Below are positions 51,906-54,806 of a stretch of DNA of 54,806 nucleotides, piece after piece. Location of the stretch: assembly GCA_023957475.1 (NCBI GenBank), contig JAMLHA010000018.1, forward strand, positions 1-54,806, in the 5' to 3' direction. Every line of letters begins with the position of its first letter. Within the stretch, counting starts at the first letter, position 1. Below the pieces are notes generated by a model that was not told the origin of the DNA, did no database searches, and was given only the letters and a program-made list of their open reading frames with translations. The translations under genes were made by a program, and so were the position numbers. This DNA is from Crocinitomicaceae bacterium (GTDB lineage Bacteria > Bacteroidota > Bacteroidia > Flavobacteriales_D > Crocinitomicaceae).

Positions 51906-52899
51906 TTTTTAATGTTACTAAAGTTGCAATTCTATTTATTTTAGCACTATTTGTATAAAAAAACTCTTCTGCAAATACAATTTCCTTTGGAATGTGATAG
52001 TTGTTTTTTAAAAACGAATAAAATGTTTTTAAATTCAGTTGATTATCTGGCTTGCCTTCAAAAACAATAACCACTTTTTGCCCTAATTTATCATCTTTAT
52101 TGGACGTGATAAAAAAAGGACGGTTAATTTTTTGACTCAATTCTTTTTCCAATTCTTCTATTTGAATTTTAATTCCTCCACTGTTAATCACGTAGTCAGC
52201 TCTACCAATCCATTTGAATTGTTTTTCATTTTTCAGTTCGATTAAATCATTTGTAAGCAATGTAGGAATGCCCAATTGTGGAGCATGAATACACAATTGA
52301 TTTTTGTTCTCTGAAATGGTAATTCCTTCAAGTGTTGTATAGCACTCTTCTTGTTCAAAACCTACTTTTCTCAAAGCAATATGAGAAATAGTTTCTGTCA
52401 TTCCAAATGTTTGAAATACAGTTATTTGATATTTGTTTAGTAAAGTAATGGTTGAATCTGATATATTACCGCCACCAACAATAATCGAACGTATTGATTT
52501 TAATTTTTCTGGAGATTCATTTAATATCGTATGAAGTTGTATTGGAGCCAATGCGATAAAATCAATTGTTTCATTGATTGATTTTAAAGGATTTGATGAA
52601 GGAGTGGTAATTAATAATTGCAAATTTCTTTCCATTGCTCGAACAACCATCATTTTTCCGCCTATTGTATCGATGCTTAAACACAATAAAGCAGTGTCGT
52701 TTTTAGTAATTGATAAAAAATTCAATGTGGCATTTGCAGATTTTTTTGCATACTCTTTATTTATCGTAATTGTCTTTGGTTTGCCAGTAGAACCTGAGGT
52801 TTGTGAAGTAAAAGTTGTAACTTTATCCTTCAAAATTGTTATAAAGGAGGCAACTTGTTCTTTTAATTTTTCGTTATTTGTAATAAATTTTAAGTTCAT
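51880..52899 (-). CDS. menE: o-Succinylbenzoate--CoA ligase (MenE)
   Basis: This AMP-forming ligase activates o-succinylbenzoate in menaquinone synthesis. The start at 52899 is chosen because it removes an unlikely hydrophobic leader of the longer reading and gives 339 residues, a short MenE form. Motifs: [10 protein letters not shown] near 33 (AMP-binding P-loop), [12 protein letters not shown] near 162 (A5) and [14 protein letters not shown] near 232 (A8). Near the C-terminus, NSAKINR carries the catalytic lysine (A10). A minus-strand -7 box at 52933-52940 could drive it. Other men genes are not in the window. Confidence 0.85.
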   Translation of the reverse strand: MNLKFITNNEKLKEQVASFITILKDKVTTFTSQTSGSTGKPKTITINKEYAKKSANATLNFLSITKNDTALLCLSIDTIGGKMMVVRAMERNLQLLITTPSSNPLKSINETIDFIALAPIQLHTILNESPEKLKSIRSIIVGGGNISDSTITLLNKYQITVFQTFGMTETISHIALRKVGFEQEECYTTLEGITISENKNQLCIHAPQLGIPTLLTNDLIELKNEKQFKWIGRADYVINSGGIKIQIEELEKELSQKINRPFFITSNKDDKLGQKVVIVFEGKPDNQLNLKTFYSFLKNNYHIPKEIVFAEEFFYTNSAKINRIATLVTLKSEDFKPLL

Positions 52900-52932
52900 T
52901 TGCAATTTTTGGAACGATATTTGAATAATTAA

Positions 52933-52940
52933 CAAAAATA
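52933..52940 (-). promoter_or_regulatory. Promoter -7 box for menE
   Basis: TATTTTTG on the minus strand, 33 bp before the menE start. No clear -33 TTG is present in the expected place. Confidence 0.4.
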
Positions 52941-52956
52941 TTAAAAAAAACATACC

Positions 52957-53424
52957 ATGAATAACTTATTAAGATTATCTGCAATTATTGGAGCTGTTAT
53001 TTTCACAATGGCATTTACCTTTAACAATGGAATTAATGATGATTCCAGTCGTTTTATTCAAAAAAATGACGATGAAGGAATTAAATTTATGAATTTAACT
53101 TATGATGAAGCTATAAAGCTTTCGGCCCAAACAGGGAAGCCTATTTTTATTGATTGCTATACAGAATGGTGCGGACCATGTAAAATGTTGTCAAAAAATA
53201 CATTTACAGATTCCAATGTAGGCAATTTTTTTAATAAGAATTTTATCAATATAAAAATTGAGATGGAAAAAGATGCGGATGGACCCAATTTAGCACGAAT
53301 GTTCCGAGTGAGAGCTTATCCTACAATGTTGTACGTTAACGGTAAAGGAGAGTTGATAAAGCAAAGTTTAGGATATGTAACTCCCGATCAATTATTGAGT
53401 GTTGCAACGCAAGTAATAAATTAA
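52957..53424 (+). CDS. Periplasmic thioredoxin-fold protein
   Basis: This 155-residue protein has an N-terminal hydrophobic signal or anchor (about 6-22) and a thioredoxin domain with WCGPC at 71-75 and the cis-proline region RVRAYPTMLY. It is a thiol-disulfide oxidoreductase; the export signal places it in the periplasm, where it could reduce or isomerise disulfides or support cytochrome maturation. The gene is divergent from menE with about 57 bp between starts. The DUF4268 gene follows 4 bp after the stop. Confidence 0.88.
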   Translation: MNNLLRLSAIIGAVIFTMAFTFNNGINDDSSRFIQKNDDEGIKFMNLTYDEAIKLSAQTGKPIFIDCYTEWCGPCKMLSKNTFTDSNVGNFFNKNFINIKIEMEKDADGPNLARMFRVRAYPTMLYVNGKGELIKQSLGYVTPDQLLSVATQVIN

Positions 53425-53428
53425 ATTC

Positions 53429-53893
53429 ATGCTTTCAAAAGAAGAGTTACGCGAAAAAAACATTGCTTTTTGGGGTGGATTTAAGGCTCAATTTAAAAAA
53501 GTTAATTCTTGTTGTAACAAGCGAATTAATTGGTTGAGTTATCCTACCGGCTCAAAAGAGTTGTTTGTTCGATTACAAGCTGATAGTCGGTCATGCTCGT
53601 TGAATTTTGATATTCAATGTAAAGATGATGGCGTGCGTGAAGTTGTGTGGGAGCAAATGAATGAGTTGAAAGTTGTGCTTTCTGAAATTATGGAAGATGA
53701 AGGTGATTGGATAGAAAATTATACCATGCCAGAAGGGTTTACCATTTCTAGAATACGATGGGAGCAACCAGAGCTGAATTATTATAATAAAGAAGATGTT
53801 GCTAAAATGTATGATTTTTTGAAAAATAAATTGATTGCTTTTGATGAATTTTATCAAGAATACAACGATATCTTGTTAAATTTATTAAATTAA
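53429..53893 (+). CDS. DUF4268 family protein
   Basis: This 154-residue soluble protein matches DUF4268. It has an N-terminal FWGGFKAQF helix, INWLSYPTG near 34, SLNFDIQCKDDGVREVVWEQMNEL, and a C-terminal FYQEYNDILLNLLN helix. The fold resembles restriction-endonuclease-associated domains, but no catalytic PD-ExK motif is seen here. It lies 4 bp after the thioredoxin gene and may be co-transcribed. Function is unknown. Confidence 0.82.
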   Translation: MLSKEELREKNIAFWGGFKAQFKKVNSCCNKRINWLSYPTGSKELFVRLQADSRSCSLNFDIQCKDDGVREVVWEQMNELKVVLSEIMEDEGDWIENYTMPEGFTISRIRWEQPELNYYNKEDVAKMYDFLKNKLIAFDEFYQEYNDILLNLLN

Positions 53894-53917
53894 TGAGTAA
53901 TTGACAAAACAAATCAA

Positions 53918-53925
53918 TATTTTTG
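53918..53925 (+). promoter_or_regulatory. Promoter -7 box for the last T9SS gene
   Basis: TATTTTTG lies only 4 bp before the ATG at 53930, so the start codon is at or next to the transcription start. A TTG lies 14 bp upstream (53901-53903), shorter than usual. Confidence 0.45.
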
Positions 53926-53929
53926 CAAC

Positions 53930-54733
53930 ATGAAACAAATTTTATTAGCTGTAGTTGGTTCATTGTTTTTAGCCAACATGATTTTTTCTCAGTCAATTGC
54001 TTTTCAAGAGAATTTTAATGCTGGCATACCGGCAACTTTTACTTTGTATAATAAAGATGGTTTGACTCCAAACGCTCAAGTTTCAGAATATACAAATGCA
54101 TGGATTTCTAAAGAAGATCCTGCAGATGCAACAAATAAAGTAGCATCATCAACTTCTTATTTCTCACCAGTGGGTAGTGCAAATAGATGGTTGGTTACAC
54201 CTGCGATAACTCTTGGAGGTTATGGTAATTCATTGTCATGGAAAGGAAAATCACATGATGCAAGCTATTCTGACAGTTATTATGTGTTGTTATCAAAAAC
54301 GGCTAATGTAATCGATAGTTTTAAAGATACAGTTGCAGCTGTTTTTTATGAAGATATAGAGTGGGTGAGTCATACCGTGGATTTGTCTGAATTAGGTCAC
54401 GATGGAGAAGTTGTATATATAGCCTTTGTTTTGAGAACTTATGATGGATTTAAATTGTATATTGATGATATTTTAGTTGAAAAAGAAGATCCTGCATCTG
54501 TTTTAGAAAAATCAATTTTAAATCTTTCTGTATTTCCAAACCCAGCAACAGATTACTTAGTTGTTTACTCTGACGTTTCTGGTTTAAATAAGGTTATAAA
54601 AGATGTTAATGGGAAGGTAATTTTATCAACGAATGAAGACAAAATAGATGTTCAATCATTAGAAAGTGGAATTTATTTTATTGAATTGCAGTATTTGAAT
54701 ACTATTGAAGTTCGAAAAATCATAAAAATATAA
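53930..54733 (+). CDS. Secreted protein with cleaved-adhesin-like domain and T9SS tail
   Basis: This 267-residue protein has a signal peptide (cleavage near IFSQ, residue 21). A choice-of-anchor-J/cleaved-adhesin type jelly-roll domain covers about 22-185 (FQENFNAGIPATF, RWLVTPAITLGG, LSWKGKSHD, YIAFVLRTYDGFKLYIDDI). The type A T9SS C-terminal domain is seen from about 195 (SVFPNPATD, KDVNGKVIL, SGIYFIEL, KIIKI). The jelly-roll family binds carbohydrate or anchors to surfaces. It is probably surface-displayed or released. The gene is complete, and the rest of the window after 54733 holds only A/T-rich sequence. Confidence 0.85.
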   Translation: MKQILLAVVGSLFLANMIFSQSIAFQENFNAGIPATFTLYNKDGLTPNAQVSEYTNAWISKEDPADATNKVASSTSYFSPVGSANRWLVTPAITLGGYGNSLSWKGKSHDASYSDSYYVLLSKTANVIDSFKDTVAAVFYEDIEWVSHTVDLSELGHDGEVVYIAFVLRTYDGFKLYIDDILVEKEDPASVLEKSILNLSVFPNPATDYLVVYSDVSGLNKVIKDVNGKVILSTNEDKIDVQSLESGIYFIELQYLNTIEVRKIIKI

Positions 54734-54806
54734 TAGTTTAATTAGTTGCACTTGTATTGATAATCAATAAATTATATTTTTTATATTTTTTTCAAAAAAA
54801 ATCTTA

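Overview
The window is AT-rich DNA from a member of the Bacteroidota, most likely a Flavobacteriales relative (Crocinitomicaceae or Fluviicola-like is a guess). The evidence is: two secreted proteins with C-terminal type IX secretion (T9SS) sorting domains, a recurrent TAnnTTTG promoter -7 element with an upstream TTTG or TTG, the short RpoD-type sigma factor, a GH92 mannosidase, an S46 dipeptidyl-peptidase, a TamB-like giant protein, and a single-chain glycyl-tRNA synthetase. Most of the window is ordinary chromosomal backbone, densely packed, with many 1-14 bp overlaps.

Layout. 1-4100: a T9SS-secreted repeat protein, followed by a complete IS3-family element (2638-4024, 3-bp target duplication) that landed between this gene and its terminator. 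4138-9160: glyS, a DPP7-type S46 peptidase on the minus strand, and a YD-repeat-like secreted protein. 9151-15375 (minus): a nine-gene overlapping operon for a dedicated fatty-acid-like pathway (thioesterase, two ketosynthases, a degenerate ketosynthase-like protein, ACP, chain-length-factor-like protein, polysaccharide deacetylase, LolA-like carrier, FabZ-like dehydratase). It resembles a reduced aryl-polyene/flexirubin cluster and is the most interesting accessory system here. 15483-25535: tsaD, tamB, an OmpA-family protein, purM, yidD, a lipoprotein, rlmH and a decayed RAYT/IS200-like transposase carrying a perfect 28-bp palindrome.

25608-43632: GH92 mannosidase, two small membrane proteins, an HtrA/Deg protease, rpoD (interrupted by a one-base frameshift in this sequence), a long-form GAPDH, a dCMP deaminase-like protein, an S41 protease with an unrecognised membrane protein, a DUF2807 lipoprotein with a PagL-like deacylase, mazG, a saccharopine-dehydrogenase-family protein, holB and an Ala/Lys/Glu-rich coiled-coil secreted protein. 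43799-45926: three tRNA genes (Ser-GCT, Pro-TGG, Arg-TCT), a decayed tRNA-Arg fragment, a tyrosine integrase with repeated putative binding sites next to tRNA-Arg, and a truncated M23 peptidase fragment. This looks like the stub of an integrated element.

46047-54806: coaX, an outer-membrane protein, lptC, a PIF1-like helicase with a C-terminal helix-turn-helix, a membrane-anchored J-domain protein, menE, a periplasmic thioredoxin, a DUF4268 protein and a second T9SS-sorted protein. Cell-envelope biogenesis is the common thread: TamB, OmpA, LptC, PagL, LolA, the polyene-like operon and T9SS cargo are spread across the window. No CRISPR array, rRNA or replication origin was seen. No stretch above 300 bases lacks a gene.
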